Positions 21,352-34,708 of a DNA stretch of 64,000 nt are shown in pieces. Both the position numbers and the translations under genes were made by a program. The notes below the pieces were generated by a model that did no database searches, had not been told where the DNA came from, and worked only from the letters and a program-made list of their open reading frames with translations. The DNA is from Theobroma cacao (Eukaryota; Streptophyta; Magnoliopsida; Malvales; Malvaceae), in assembly GCF_000208745.1 (NCBI RefSeq), contig NC_030859.1, forward strand, positions 17,730,128 to 17,794,127, in the 5' to 3' direction. Numbering within the stretch: the first letter of the stretch is position 1; the number at the start of each line of letters is the position of its first letter.

Positions 21352-24300
21352 TGTAAGAGATAAAATTTATTTTTAATTTAATTTTACTCTTAGTAAACAT
21401 ATCAATAGTTACTGAGTTTAGTTACTGATAACTGGTATTTGACAATTTAGTCCTTGTATTTTTCTTACATGGGCAACTTTTACTAGCCTATATAAAAGTT
21501 GGTTTGTGTATTGAATTTGTTTGAGTTGAGTAATAAAGAAAAATTCCTAAACATGCTCTTTCGTTTTCTCTTTAGGTTTCCAAATTCTTCTTGAAATTTC
21601 TTGTTCACTCACAAGATATTAGAGCCCAAAACCTAGGGTTCTTGATCAAGTTTCTTGATTTCTTGTTTGGTTGGTCTTAATTTCTTCATTGCATTCAAGA
21701 TTTTTATTCAATTACTGTTAGTTTAGTTGAAAACATGGTGAATCCAATAAGTACACACACAGCTCCTTTGCCACTTGAGGATCTTCAATTGCCTCATTTT
21801 CTCCACCAAAGTTTACTTTCATGAACTACTCATCTTGGAACAGGTCAATTACTTTGGCTTTATCAATTCGTAATAAACTAGGATTTATAGATGGATCGAT
21901 TAAAAAACATGTTGTTACTAATAGCCTTTAAATGCCTTAGATGTGTTGTAATAATTTGATTGTGGCTTGGTTACTTGAATTTGTTACTCTTGCCATAGCT
22001 TCTACTGTTTTTTATCAAGACACAACTGTTGAAATATGGGACACTCTTAAGCATAAGTTCTCACAGCCTAATGATGTGAGAATCTGTAATCTTCAATATA
22101 CTCTTAATGGAATTATGCAAGGAAATAGATTAATGGACTTTTATTTTACAAATTTGAATTTTGTTTGGGAAGAGCTTAGGACTTTAGGCCTATGCTGAAT
22201 TGTAGTTATGGAGGATTTAAGGATTTTGTTGAACAGAATGCTAAAGATCATGTGTTTAGGTTCTTTAATGGATTAAATGAGATTTTCACTATTAAGATCT
22301 TAGATAATCATAATGAAACCATTTCCTACTTTAGACGAGGCTTATAACCTAGTTCTTAGGAAGGAAAATCAAAGAAATATATGATATGCAATTTCAGTTA
22401 CCTGTCAAATATGCTGCTATGAGCACTATTAATGATATGAAGCCTAAGGCTAGATCTGATCTGGTTTGTTCACATTACAGAAAGAAAGGGCATCAAAAGG
22501 AGAAATGTTATCATTTAATTAGATTTTTTGCTAACTACAAATTTACTAAGAATAAGAACAATATCAAAAAAGGCTTTACAGATTCTGCTGATAATGTCAT
22601 TACACAATCTACTAGTGTTGAAGATGAAGTGATAGATAATCTTATGTCTCAACTTAGTCTTTCAAAGGATCAAATACACAAACTTCTATCATTCATCAAT
22701 AAGCAAGACCCTAATGGTGAGAATAATAATGTTTCACTAGTTAATCAGGCTACCAAAAACATGATGGTAAATTCTGCTCAAACTAGTATGTTTCCTAATT
22801 CTACCCTCTTAATAGCTCAAAGTTTGAATTCTTATTCATATCTCCTTTCGAATTATAATAGAAGTAAAGACTATTCATAATTTGATAACGATGTCTGTAT
22901 AGTTGATACTGGTGTTATTGACCATATTGTTTGTAATATGAAAATTTTTACTACATTTACAAAGGTTTTTAGTATGACAGTTCAATTATCAAGCAAAACT
23001 TATGTTTCTGTTTCACATATAGGCATTGTACAAATAAGATATTTGATTTTGCTCAATGTTTTGTGTGTGCCAAATTTTAGCTACAATCTTGTTTCAATCA
23101 ATACACTTGCCAAAAGCACAAAATATCATTTGGTTTTTTCTGATTTATACTACATCATACATGACCTAGTTACATGGAAAGTGATTAAGGGTGTTAAAGT
23201 CACTTATGGACTATATCTCCTAAAAAGGAAGATGGATGCACAGTTACTTGATCAATTTCAAAAAGACAAAAATAAGTTGTTTCCACAATCTCAAAAGGAC
23301 AACAATAACAATGTTGTGTTTTCTTTTGTAAATAGTTGTGGTGTTTTGACCAAAACTTTTGATTTTTGGCACCATAGATTAGGGCATACTCCATCTAGCA
23401 AAATAAATCAGATTCATCAATTATTCATTGATATATTTTCTAAGAACAATCTTCTGTTTGATATTTTTCCTTTTACTAAATTACCTTTTCCAATTCATGA
23501 ATTTAATACCACTTTAGCTTTTGAAATTGTAGATGCTGATATATGGGGACCTTATACAATCCCTACAATTTCAGGTTATCATTTTTTTCTTACTATTATG
23601 AATGATTACTCAAGGTTTACATGGATTTTTTTGTCGAAACATAAATATGACGTTTCAATTGTTTTTCCTTCTTTTTACAGTATGATTTTTAGTCAATTTC
23701 AAACCTTAATAAAACATATTCAATCTGATAATGGTACTGAGTTCAAACTAGTTGATTTTTTTGCTTCCAAAGGAATTGTGCATCAACTATCTTGTGTAAA
23801 CATAACTCAACAAAATGGGATTGTAGAAAGAAAACATCAACATTTATTAGTTGTTACTAGGGCACTATTATTTTAGTCTGCACTTCCATCACAGTTTTGG
23901 GGAGCTACAGTTTAGCTGTAGCACACATTATATATCATATACCTTTTCCTGTTTTGCATAACAAATTACCTTTTAAAGTTTTGTTTAAAAAACCACCAAT
24001 CTATTCGCATCTTAAGGTTTTTGGCTCACTCTGTTTTGCATTCAATCCCACACAACACAAAAAAAAGTTGGATCCAAGAGCACAAAAGTGTGTTATTATA
24101 GGCTACCCACTTGATACCAAAGGTTACAAGCTTGATGATTTAGTTTCACAAAGTATCTTTATATCTAGGAATGTTATTTTTAATCAACAAGTCTTTCCTT
24201 TCAAGTTAATCTTATCAACTTCTAATTCTGATTCCGTTGATACTTCTATTCACATACCTACACATATTCCATTTAGTCCTGTTAATGATATTCATGATTT

Positions 24301-26477
24301 TCATAATTCCAATCATAATAATTCAACTTCAGATTTTTTTTTCTCAATTTTCCTCTGTTGATTCTATTTATGATAGTTATTCTTCCAATTTTGCCCTTAA
24401 GATTTCCATCTCCAATTCACTTGATAATTTTGATTCTTTCATTTTACCTGACACATCTTCATCACCTCTTTTTAGAAAAAGTACTATAGAAAGACATGTT
24501 CCTAAATATCTTAAGGCATACCATCATACTTTTTCTTTTCACACTAGTATAGTTACCAAACATCTTATCACCAATTTTTTGTACTAATCAACTTTCTTCT
24601 AACCATAAAGCTTTTTCCTCATCATTATCTGATATTTTAGAACCTTATCGTTATTTTCAAGCTGTAAAGCATGCTCATTGGAGAGAGGCTATGCAAAGTG
24701 AGTTAAATGCCTTAGAACTAATGGGACTTGGACTGTCATGTCTTTACCTTCCAACTCTCATGCAATTAGGTGTAAGTGGGTTTACAATGTTAAACTACAT
24801 GCTGATGGTAGTGTTGAGTGATATAAAGCAAGGTTCGTGGCTAAGGGGTATAATCAAAGAGTTGGTTTTGATTACTAAGAAATATTCAGCCTTGTAGCTA
24901 AACACACAATAGTAAGACTTTTCCTAACTTTAGCTACCATTAAAGGATGGCATCTTATACAACTTAACATCAACAATGCTTTTTTTAATGGTGACTTAAA
25001 TGAGACTGTTTATACGAAATTACCCAAGGATATCAAGTTAAGGGGGAGTGTCCACCTATTAGTCAACCAGTTTGCAAATTACCTAAGTCTTTGTATGGCC
25101 TTAAACAAGCATCTTGACAATGGAATTCAAAGTTCAGCAATTGTTTAGTTGAGTATGGTTTTCAACACTCCAAAGCTGATTATTCTTTGTTTACTTAATG
25201 TACAGACAATGGGGAATTTGTTGCACTGTTAGTGTATGTGGATGATACTGTGATTGGTAGTTCTTCTATGCAGCTTAGTAATGCAGTTAAGGAGTACTTA
25301 AGTTTTAAATTTAAACTTAAAGACTTAGGGAAACTTAAATATTTCTTTGGTTTGGAAATGGTAAGGTTTCGTAAAGAAATATTTGTTTGCCCAAGGAAGT
25401 ATACCTTATATCTATTGGATGAATAAGAACTATTAGGTGCTAAACTAGTGATCACACCTATTGATTACAATCATAAGATGTCCTGGGGAAAAGAAAAGGA
25501 TCAGCTGAGAGATAACACTAAATATAGGGAACTGATAAGAGAGCTTTTGTGCTTAACTTTCACTAAACCAAACATTTCCTATGATGTCCATGTTCTTTCA
25601 CAATACATGGACAAGCCAAGTGACAATCATCTACAACTTGGGTTTTTGAGTTTTAAAGTATTTGAAGAATGCACTTGGCCAAAGAGTGTTGCTTTCTACA
25701 ATTTTTGATATGATTTTACAACTCTATAGTGACAGTGATTGGGCTGGTTGTCCACATTCTAGGAGGTCGATTATGGGAAATGGTATTTTACTTGGTAAGT
25801 CTTTTATTAGCTATAAGGCAAAGAAGCAAAGTGTAGTGGCTAGAAGCTTTACTCAGGTTGAGTATAAAGCAATGTTAACAACCTATTGCGAGGTCATGTG
25901 GTTGCTATTTATACTAAAAAATTTTCGTATTGATCATCTTAGTGCAGTCAAGTTGTTGTGTGATAATCAGTCTGCTCTTCATATTTGCAAAAATCCTACA
26001 TTTCATGAGTGCACCAAACACATAGAGATGGATTGTCACTTCATTCGAGAGAGTGTTGCAGATGGTCTTATGGCTCCATGTTATGTGCCTACCAAATTGC
26101 AGCTGGCTGATTTGTTCACCAAGGCACTACAACCAGGCTCTTTTCATTTATTTCTTAGCAAGATGAGTGTTATTAACATACATACTCATCTTGAGGGAGA
26201 GTGTAAAAGATAAAAGTTACTTTTTAATATAATTTTACTCTTAGTAAATATGTAAATAGTTATTGAGTTTTGTTACTGTTAGTTACTGATAGCTGGTACT
26301 TTACAATTTAGTCCTTGTGTTTTTCTTACATTATCAATTTCTACTAGCCTATATAAAGGTTGATTCGTGTATTGAATATTTTTTTTTACTCGTGCAATAA
26401 AGAAAAATTCCCAAACATGCACTCTAGTCTTCTCCTTAGGTTTCTAGATATTTCTTGAAATTTCTTGTTCACTGACA
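21352..26477 (+). mobile_element. Copia-2: full-length LTR retrotransposon with perfect target duplication
   Basis: The 5' LTR (21,352-21,613, 262 bp) starts TGTAAGAGATAAA and ends CACTCACA. The 3' LTR (26,202-26,477, 276 bp) starts TGTAAAAGATAAA and ends CACTGACA. A perfect CATTG duplication flanks the element (21347-21351 and 26478-26482). The primer-binding region GATATTAGAGCCC at 21,615 is a worn version of the usual TGGTATCAGAGCC. The polypurine tract TTGAGGGAGAG abuts the 3' LTR. LTRs differ by many substitutions and small indels, so the insertion is old. Confidence 0.9.
21735..26213 (+). pseudogene. Copia-2 gag-pol relic
   Basis: Gag begins near 21,735 (MVNPISTHT...) and has a UBN2-like part (VEIWDTLKHKFSQPNDVRI). 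The zinc knuckle at 22,465-22,520 reads CSHYRKKGHQKEKC, with its second Cys replaced by Tyr. Protease has VDTGVIDH near 22,905. Integrase has the HHRLGH finger and the D-D-E set (DADIWGPY, SDNGTEF, GIVERKHQ) at 23,365-23,850. Reverse transcriptase covers 24,660-25,430 with frameshifts and YVDDT at 25,235. RNase H at 25,720-26,200 has SDSDWAGCPHSRRS, CDNQSALHI and ADLFTKAL. Stops and frameshifts occur throughout, but long blocks (for example 22,938-23,876) remain open. Confidence 0.85.
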
Positions 26478-26600
26478 CATTGTCAATTTTAAAAAGTAAA
26501 GAGACTCAATTTTTATAAGTTATTATATAGAAATTAGATCTACCACTTGCTAGAATCCATTGACTAATTATATAATGTAGCCACCATTATTCAATGGAGG

Positions 26601-29600
26601 CTTTGTACTCCTAGGTTCAATCTCTTTATTTTGTGGAACCTTCATTTGATCTTTCGATCTTCAGTCAAGTATTTACTTATTTTTCTTATTTTAAGCATCA
26701 TAATTGTATGATGGATTGCATATTGTCCTAGTTAAAAACGCTCATATAAAATATAAAAAGATTCTATTGAATTTATGCGGTCTTTCTTTGGTCTATAAAA
26801 TCTTGTCGTTACCTTCTGGTTGTAGTAAAATGTACAAATTGCATTATTATTCACCATGAAATGATTAAGAAATGTACAACTGTGTTGTGCGGCAGCTCGA
26901 TAGGCAGCTGGCCTGTGGTTCACTACAATAAAAGGAAAAAAACATGATAAAAAGCCAAACTAAAGTTTGGTCTGCTCATTTTGATCCCAAAGTTAAGAAG
27001 AGAAAAGAACAAAGCGAAGAGGTCTATGTCCAACACTATTGTGGTAAAAGAGACACTGATAGTTGGATGACTTTACCGACATGGAAGGAGGCTTTGGCTT
27101 TAATGTTTTTACATCGTGGAAAAAGTTGAGAGGAACCAACTGCAAGGGCAAGAGGAATTGTGGGGCGGGGGGGGGGGGGGGGGGGGGGTTGGGGGTGGAA
27201 GAGATCTGACCCACTACCTGTCAATGTGTTGGAACATCCATAGGCAGTTTAGAAAGGAGAAAAAAAATCAAAGTTGCTTTTGTTCTTTCCTTGCTTAGTC
27301 TTTATATTTCTTCAATTTACCTAAATTCTCATTAATTCTTCTAATTAGTAGCATTGATCCACTTGCATGCTTCTCTTCCTCCTTTTCCATCTACTTGCTT
27401 TTGCTAGAGATCATTATCATGCACTTAATATTCATAAAATAACTATGTATCTATCTATGTCTCATGCATTTTCAATCCTATTTGGTCAAAGTAACCAACA
27501 TACATAGTCAAGAATGAAAGAAAGTAGAATCTAAAGTGCCATAAAATTCAAGTTGACCTTGACCATTGGCCAATAGGATTGGCAATATATGAGAGGCAAA
27601 TAAAAATTCTATGACCATTCTTCTTGAAAGAGATATCCTATCATGCAATCAATAATTTTTGTTCTGTGTCATGCAGCTTCAACAGTAGTGCACGTACGTA
27701 TGGCTTTATAAGTTTATAAACAATGGATTTTCTCTCTCTCTCTCTCTTTCTCTTATATCTCAAAGATCAACATCGAGAGAGACACACGGTGATCGAAAAA
27801 GGTGACAAATTAGAAATAAATTTAAAATCACAAGTAGCAGCTAATCGAATCTTAAATTTAGAATCTATTTGACCGAATTGAAGTTCTTATAAAAATGTTG
27901 TCTGAATAGAACTATTCAAATTTTGGAGAGCTAAATACTTCTACTTATTTCAATAAAGAAAATGTTTTCTATGAGTCTGAACAAACATCCATTTAATGTC
28001 TTAACAAAGAAATAAGAGCCTAAGCATGGATGGAAAGAAGGTCTGTTGCATTATTGCAAAGAAAGAACACCATTTTAGTGGGTGATCTGCTTCGTTTTCC
28101 TCTCCAAAACTCAAGGAGCAATGAAGGGTTCTTCACGTTGTTGATTTTGGTGCAAATGGACATACTTTTGCTAGTTAAGTAACACCCTTTTATAGAAGAC
28201 TACCTTCCATATATTTATTAAGTAGATTCATGTCATATCTAGCTAGGTCGTGGCACTCTAATGATTCATGTCATTTATTTTTTACCCCTGTTCACTTTTC
28301 TTTGGTTAGTGCACTAAATATCTTCATTACTACAATTAATTGAACAATTACCTCTCTAAAGATGAGTTTCCAACTTTAACAATCAATAATATGTCCCTCC
28401 AAAGGAATGTATTACTAGTTCCATACAAGAAAGTAATTAGCATTACCACTTTTCCTTATAATGTAGTCATAATCTTACAGTTTTAACCTAATGGGTACAA
28501 ATTTTGGGTGTCATATGTTTCATTTTGTTTTTACAATTGTTGGAATATTCAATTCAAAACCAAGCAAAAAAAATCTATTTTCATTAGTTGATAAAGAAAA
28601 CCCATTCAACAACCAATCATGCATCATTCTTTTTCCATCATTTTGATGATTATTTAAGTTAAAAGTTCTTAGTCATAAGACTAGGTAGCCTTTCCAACCC
28701 AACAAAAGCCTTAGTACCCCTCCATGCATAAAAAATTTTTGTTGCCTTGCAAAGATCCAAATTTACTAAAGGTTCTTTTATTTTCCACCTTCTCTTCCAC
28801 TTAATATGTAGTCTGTCTGTTTTTTGAAGGGAAAAGAAAGGTCACAAAATGCGGTGAGGTGACATACCTTTAAGCAAAGCAAAGCACTTGTTTTCTCCCA
28901 TTGCGTACTTGAAAAATGTTTTTTGTATAAAATTTCCCTTGACCAAAAGGCCTTCAATTATTGAATTTACAAAAAAAAAAAAGCATCACATTCGAAAAAG
29001 GTTTTTGGTCAAAGATCCATTTATCTCCTCTCAAATGAATCTCCTTAAACCAATCATGCATTTGCCTTTACAGCTTTTAATTCTTTGTATGATTTAATTT
29101 GGCTCATAAAATAATGATGATTAAAATAGAGAATGCAAAGTATATATATAAATATGAAAAAGAAATACATTTGCCTTTCCATCAAAGGTATTTGTAATTT
29201 TCATGGTCCAAAGAAAGTTAACAAACAGCATTCATTTATTATATAATAATATTTGAAAGGGAGCCTTTAGTCACATAATTAAACCAACCAAATTCACCAC
29301 TTTCCAGCTTGAGTACTATAGAGAGATCCTGTGATTGATTAAGTATTCAAAAAATAATTACGTAATTAAAAATTTCAAAAAAATAAAAATCGATTAAGTC
29401 TAGAAAAGCACCAACTTTTGTATTTTTTTTTCTTTTTCCCATTATGTCGACCCGATTGAAATACACACATTATAAGATCTTGATTAACATTATCACTATT
29501 GCTTTTGATCCTTTAATATCTTTGTCATCAAAAAGATTCAAAAAAGCAAATATTGTAGTAACACTCAATCGCACGTAATATTGTATTGTATCTCACTCTG

Positions 29601-30541
29601 CGAAATATTAAATCTCTAAGCATAAAACTAGGCTGGTCCATATGAACCCTAGAACATGTGTCTCTTCATGCCAAGATTAGGACCTAGCTATATATGAGCA
29701 TGCTATAGTTTAAGATATTAAATATTAATAATAAATTTAGTGATAATCATAAAGAAATTTTGTGTGAAGAAATTTCCTGAATTGGTTAGGGCTGACTACC
29801 TACTTTGACAGTGGCGTTGTTCTAAAGAACCAGTGCACTCCCTTTTTTTTTTTTTTTTGCGCAAAACGGGCTGCTGAGTGGTTTACTGTTGGCTAACTTA
29901 GAAATTTTGGTAGATTAACGTATTAAATCTGGGTTTTGTCCACACGCCTTGTGCTCGTGTCGGTTGGTGAAAGAAACAACCTAACAATTGCTAGCTGTAA
30001 TATTTTAGCTAATCAGAGAGCATCCCCTTCATTTCCTTTTCTTTTTTGTGATGTTAGAAATTATAAGATTATTCCTAGTTTTTCATTGATTATTACAAGC
30101 TTTTGTCAAAAATTTCTTTAGACATTAATTCAAGTCTTCGTCACCATAGTTATTATGGGCACTCATACTGGTTGTTGACAGGAATTAACCCTGGTTGTTG
30201 AGTACTAAATTTGTGGTTTATAGTGGGTATTAATTGTATAGGTAAACGGGTTATAAAGAAATACATCTATCCTCAGAAGCCAAGGATTTATATTTGTGTA
30301 ATAATAGATGCTTTCCCAAAAGAAAAGACGAAGGGCCAACCAACTACCTGGCTTGGGTTCCAGAGGCCCATCATTACAAAAAAATTTTAAATTGAAAATT
30401 GAGTCTAAGCCAGAAGTGGCACAGATAGGCCCATCTTGGACCAAAAGGGTAGAAAGCGAAATTGAAGAGACAATGTTATATATTTAAATTATAACAGGTA
30501 ATAATTTGCACATAATGTTATATATTTGTTATTGTTTTCAG
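26601..30541. other. Intergenic DNA with simple repeats
   Basis: About 3.9 kb with no convincing gene. Features include a 22-base G run at 27,167-27,188, a CT run at about 27,731-27,755, a T run near 29,842-29,858 and AT-rich sequence. Small open frames near 26,944 and 28,888 have no recognisable domain. Confidence 0.5.
27167..27188 (+). repeat. 22-base G homopolymer
   Basis: GGGGC is followed by 22 consecutive G and then TTGGGGGTGGAAG. Such runs are rare in AT-rich plant DNA and could fold into a G-quadruplex. The length may be imprecise because homopolymers are prone to sequencing error. Confidence 0.85.
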
Positions 30542-31783
30542 GTTGAGGTTCATGTTGAAAGATTGAATGTACTGAAGGCTAGTAAAATGAAGGAGTTGGT
30601 ATTTAAGAGGCAAAATGAACTTGAGGAAATCTACAGAGGAGTTCATATGGATGTAAACAGTGATGCAGCACGGCAACTTCTTATCAATCTCATAGAATCT
30701 GGTTCTGCCAAATTATCTCCTTGTTCTGGATTATCTATATCTTCGTGAAACTATTTATTGTATCTTTGTTTTCATTTCTATAAACATACCTTTCTTTTTC
30801 ATATTATGTACTGATTTTCATTTATAGTGTCACATTTTGCCTTACATAATAACAACACAATGAGGTGTATGCTTGTTTGCATGTTCTCTGTTATCTGCTT
30901 CTCCTTTAGGAATATTCATTTCCTTTCTAAAATTTCTTTTTATTTTTTTATTATTTTGTATGATTCTTTTTTGGAGCTTGTGATGCATCATTTAATTTAA
31001 TGCAAAATGTGGTTTTGCTGCATAGATGTCCTTGTTTCATCTCATATTGATTTCTGTTCCCTGCATCACATTTTGACTTACATTTACATTTTGTAGCTTT
31101 TTATGTGGCCATTCAATTTAACTACAAAAACAGTTTGCTATTAACATGTCCTTCTTCTCTCACATATTAATTTGCTTTAGCAAAGTCATATTTCTATTCA
31201 ATGGCATGTTATTTGCATCTCAACTACTATGTGCATCATTATTGGAATATTTAGTTCTGTCCCTCTTTCTAGTCATCATACTAACTTTTTAATATTTTGT
31301 GTATCTTGTCTCTGTAGCATACTATGCAACCTCTTAATTTTGATTATGTATATGCATCTCTAAGGACCTTTCTCTCAATAATTATAGCTTTGCAAAACCT
31401 AGTATGTTTTGGACAATTAGAATACATGCACTATGCTTTCTAACTGCTAGTTTACATGAGTTATGCATGGGTTTTATTTTGTCATCTATTATCTCATGAT
31501 ACCCTGTTCCAGGTTATGAAATCCTTTTTTGCGGTGAACATTCTTAACAAATCTGCAACAATGCAATCTGCATACAATTCTTGACGTGAAATTGTTGTTA
31601 AAATGTTATGTGTTTCAACACGCCTCTTCAGGTGATGTTGATCTGTCCAATCTGCTTTCAAGCATGGATGATGAGATTACAAAAGCCAAACAGGAAGCTT
31701 TAAGCCGGAAGGATATTTTGGACAAGGTAGAGAAATGGAAACATGCATCTGAGGAGGAAAAATGGCTTGATGACTATGAAAAG
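30542..31783 (+). pseudogene. MAP65 (PRC1/Ase1-type microtubule bundler) fragment, two exons
   Basis: Two exons with intact frames and splice sites encode a central MAP65 segment. Exon A (30,542-30,701, acceptor TTTTCAG, donor G|GTTCTG) reads VERLNVLKASKMKELVFKRQ, then NELEEIYRGVHMDVNSDAAR. Exon B (31,632-31,783, acceptor CTTCAG, donor AAG|GTGAAT) reads [20 protein letters not shown] and [20 protein letters not shown]. The phase joins correctly across a 930-bp intron. MAP65 proteins crosslink antiparallel microtubules in the phragmoplast and cortical arrays and are about 550-700 residues. Here only about 104 residues remain: no N-terminal exons upstream and no following exon (expected RYNAGRGAH-like) downstream were found. 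It is a truncated relic or a captured fragment. Confidence 0.8.
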
Positions 31784-32588
31784 GTGAATCTTATTTGAGA
31801 AGCTATCAGAATATTTTGTGCTGTGTTCTGTGTTACATAGGAATATTTATTCAGAGATCCTTAGGGTTGACTCTTGCACTTCACAAAGATGCTCTAAAAT
31901 GTAATCCTTATGTTAATTTGCTAAGATCTCTAAATTGTAGCAGTTTTATACAATATGTGTACTTAGTTTCACTTTTTCTTTTTGAAATCAAGATCACTGT
32001 TAAGCTGTTATGATCTAGAGAGGGATGCCTCCATATTTCATAAAATTTTTCTGGTGCTCCTAAGTTATATACTATTTCTTGAGGTCATACACACTATTGA
32101 CTAGTTTGATGTTAATTATATTTGCAGGAATTATATTTTTGCATATTAATGACTCCCCACTAATTTGGCCAAAAAGAAAAATGGAAACTCCCTACTAATA
32201 CTGTATGAAAGATAAAACTTTTTATAGTGCCATAGCAATCTCAAATTTAAATCAAATCATATTCATGAGACAACTGAACCAGTTAATAGGATCAGCCTTA
32301 TTTCTCCTACCCCATTGCTTTAGCCAGTGAAATGTTTTGGATAGTTCGGTTATATAGTAAACTTCTTAAAGAAGGTTGAAGTTATTGATGTACTGTTTGC
32401 AGCTACAACTCTCATGGAGCTTATCTTATTTGAAGAAAGTAGTTTACAAAGTTTCACAGTATAAGATGTTGATCTGAAAAGATAAACAAAACGCATGAGA
32501 AACAATTCTAAACAATAAAAAAAATGATAAAAACAATGAAGCTCGTATGCATAACTAGTGATATGAAGAATGCAGCTTAGTTACAACT
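31784..32588. other. Intron-like AT-rich DNA after the MAP65 fragment
   Basis: T-rich sequence in the style of a plant intron directly follows the donor at 31,784, including a possible acceptor TATTTGCAG near 32,128, but no matching exon follows. Nothing else is recognised. Confidence 0.4.
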
Positions 32589-32596
32589 GGCAAACC

Positions 32597-33338
32597 CGGG
32601 GCAGAGCTAGCCAATTTTTATTGAGGAGGCTAAAAACTAGGAATAAAAGTTAAAAATTTTTAAAATTAATATGTTGAATTTAATTAATAATTAAAAGATT
32701 TATAATAGACAATAATTTTATATAACATGTTAATCAAAAGAAACAAAAATAAAAAAACTTATAATAGTGCTTTAGAAAAGTTTTGTTCGACGATAATAAT
32801 ATATTTTTCAATATAAACAATTAAATTATTTGTAAGAAACTTATCATCTATTTTGTTTTAAAGTCTTGTTTTTCTCAATATAAACGATTAAAAATTAATA
32901 TAGTCACATCCAATATTTTTATTTTATTATATTTAAGTTTATAATACTAAATATTAAACTATCATGCATAAAATATAAATAGTTAAAAACGATATATAAG
33001 ATTAATNTAATAATTTATTTTTAAATATTAAAATCATAAAAGATAAAATTCACATAACAAAAAAAAAAAATCATGATAAGTAAAAGATATAACCTATATA
33101 ACAAAAAAAAAAAAAAAATTATGGTTGATGATTCGTAGAAATTTAAAAAAAAATCTATAAAAACTTAAAACATATAGAAATAGAATAAAATGAAATAAAT
33201 AATAAAATTAAATATTAATAATAATATAAATAGAAAAAATTAAATAAAAACTTTACTTCTTTATAATTTCACAATACAAGAATAGAAAAGAAGAGAGGGA
33301 AAGATGGGTGAAGAAACTTAAAAAATTAAAAAAAAATT

Positions 33339-33380
<42 letters not shown>

Positions 33381-33511
33381 TTTTTTTAATTTATTAATTA
33401 TTCAATAAAAAATTACTTTGAAAAATTATTAAAAAATATATAATATATGCAAAATTTCAAAAATCTTGGGAGGGCCATGGCCCCCCATTACAAAGGGACG
33501 CTCCACCCTTG
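32597..33511. mobile_element. Non-autonomous hAT-like element
   Basis: About 915 bp starting CGGGGCAGAGCTAGCC and ending GGGACGCTCCACCCTTG, an imperfect terminal inverted repeat of about 11 bases. The 8-bp GGCAAACC is repeated directly at 32589-32596 and 33512-33519 (9 bp if the following C is counted). The interior is very AT-rich, without coding capacity, with long A and T runs (33,340-33,379), an N at 33,007, and GGGAGGGCCATGGCCCCCC near the right end. An 8-bp duplication favours hAT; 9 bp would suggest a MULE. Confidence 0.65.
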
Positions 33512-33520
33512 GGCAAACCC

Positions 33521-34708
33521 TCAGTTGGTTTTTTTTTTTAATTGAAAGAAAAGAATTCGAACCTTACTATTTATGTTAGGGATCATACACAAATTAATTA
33601 GCTAAATGTTCGGATGTCAACAAACCCTTAACTGGTTGGCATCTAAAATGTTCAATTCGATTTAGACAACATTATTTACGAATTGAAGAGTGTGGCTTGA
33701 ATTAGGACAATTTGATAAGAGTATGGCTTGATTTCGGACAACATTTAAAGTAAATGCCTGAATAGGGTAACACTCTAGAATGAAGCAAGGGGAGTGTAGT
33801 TCGGACACTAATGAAGTATTTGCGAACAACATTAATATATCCAAATATCTCAAAATTTGGATATTTAGTTAATGGGGTTTTTACTTTATTTGTATTTGTA
33901 CTCGTGAAGCTTAAATTTTATTTTAATTTTGACACCAACCAATAAAATGCGTACTTTTCAAAAAAAAAAAAAAATAACCGTTACCAATTATTATTCAAGG
34001 AGGAAGGTTTGGGTCTTAATTTTTATTCTATACTAGACAAAACAGAACTTCCTTGACCAAATTTGCCTTCAATTGGGTGCATGAAGCAATGGGAAGAGAT
34101 TCTTGTGATAAGAGACGTGGGTGTCGATGGCTCCTTAATCTGAAATGACATAAGCAAGATGGGGGGATTGATGAGAAATGAGAATAGAATTTAAAGAACG
34201 AAGATGCTAATTAACTTTGATTGTTGTCAACAGTTTGGCAGATGGGAGGCAGACTTCTTTGGAATATATAACATCATACATGCAGGTGGGGCTATATATG
34301 TCAACTAGCTCATAAATTCCCTTACAAGCAATACCAGCAAATCCATAAAATTAGGTATCTCAAAGGGATCATATCTCTAATGAAGATGACTTGCACATAA
34401 GCTAGATTATTGTTTTTTTCTTTTTTATTAGAGGAATAAAGATTCGAGCTTAGTTTCTTTGAATAGGGATATACGTATTCACCGTTAAATCAATTGTTCG
34501 GGATGTTTTATAATGTAAGTAGATCATCTTAAATAAATAGAGATGTGAATATCTAAAATCAAACTATGTATTTTACGTTACATACACAAGACTATTTTTG
34601 TGAAAAAATATATATATTTGCAATGATATAAATCGCTGTGAAGTGTTGCGAAAAGTGTTTGTAATTAATTGGCATAATATTTTAAAATTTTCTTGAACTA
34701 TTAGAGAA
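33521..34708. other. Intergenic DNA left of duplication copy 2
   Basis: AT-rich DNA without recognisable genes. The word TTCGGAC/GTGTGGCTTGAATT repeats irregularly at 33,660-33,790. It ends in ...GAGAAAATTTAAATAAG at the start of copy 2. Confidence 0.45.

Larger units (their letters stand above)
19078..26600. mobile_element. Long-inverted-repeat (MULE-like) element, interrupted by Copia-2
   Basis: The left arm (about 19,078-19,350) is an imperfect inverted copy of a right arm that Copia-2 has split into 21,200-21,351 and 26,483-26,600. Matching words on opposite strands include ACAATTAGTC with TAATTATATAATG, TGGTAGAT with ATCTACCA, and TTCATGTTGATGTGACATTG with CAATGCTACATCAACAAG. The left arm has about 20 extra bases near 19,230. 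Without Copia-2 the element would be about 2.4 kb. No transposase is visible inside; instead it holds an LTR-like segment (19,890-21,180). Arm length points to a non-autonomous MULE, but the exact ends and target duplication are unclear. Confidence 0.6.

Noticed and set aside
26944..27298. Short frames around the G run reading poly-Gly or poly-Pro
   Set aside because: They arise from the G homopolymer itself.
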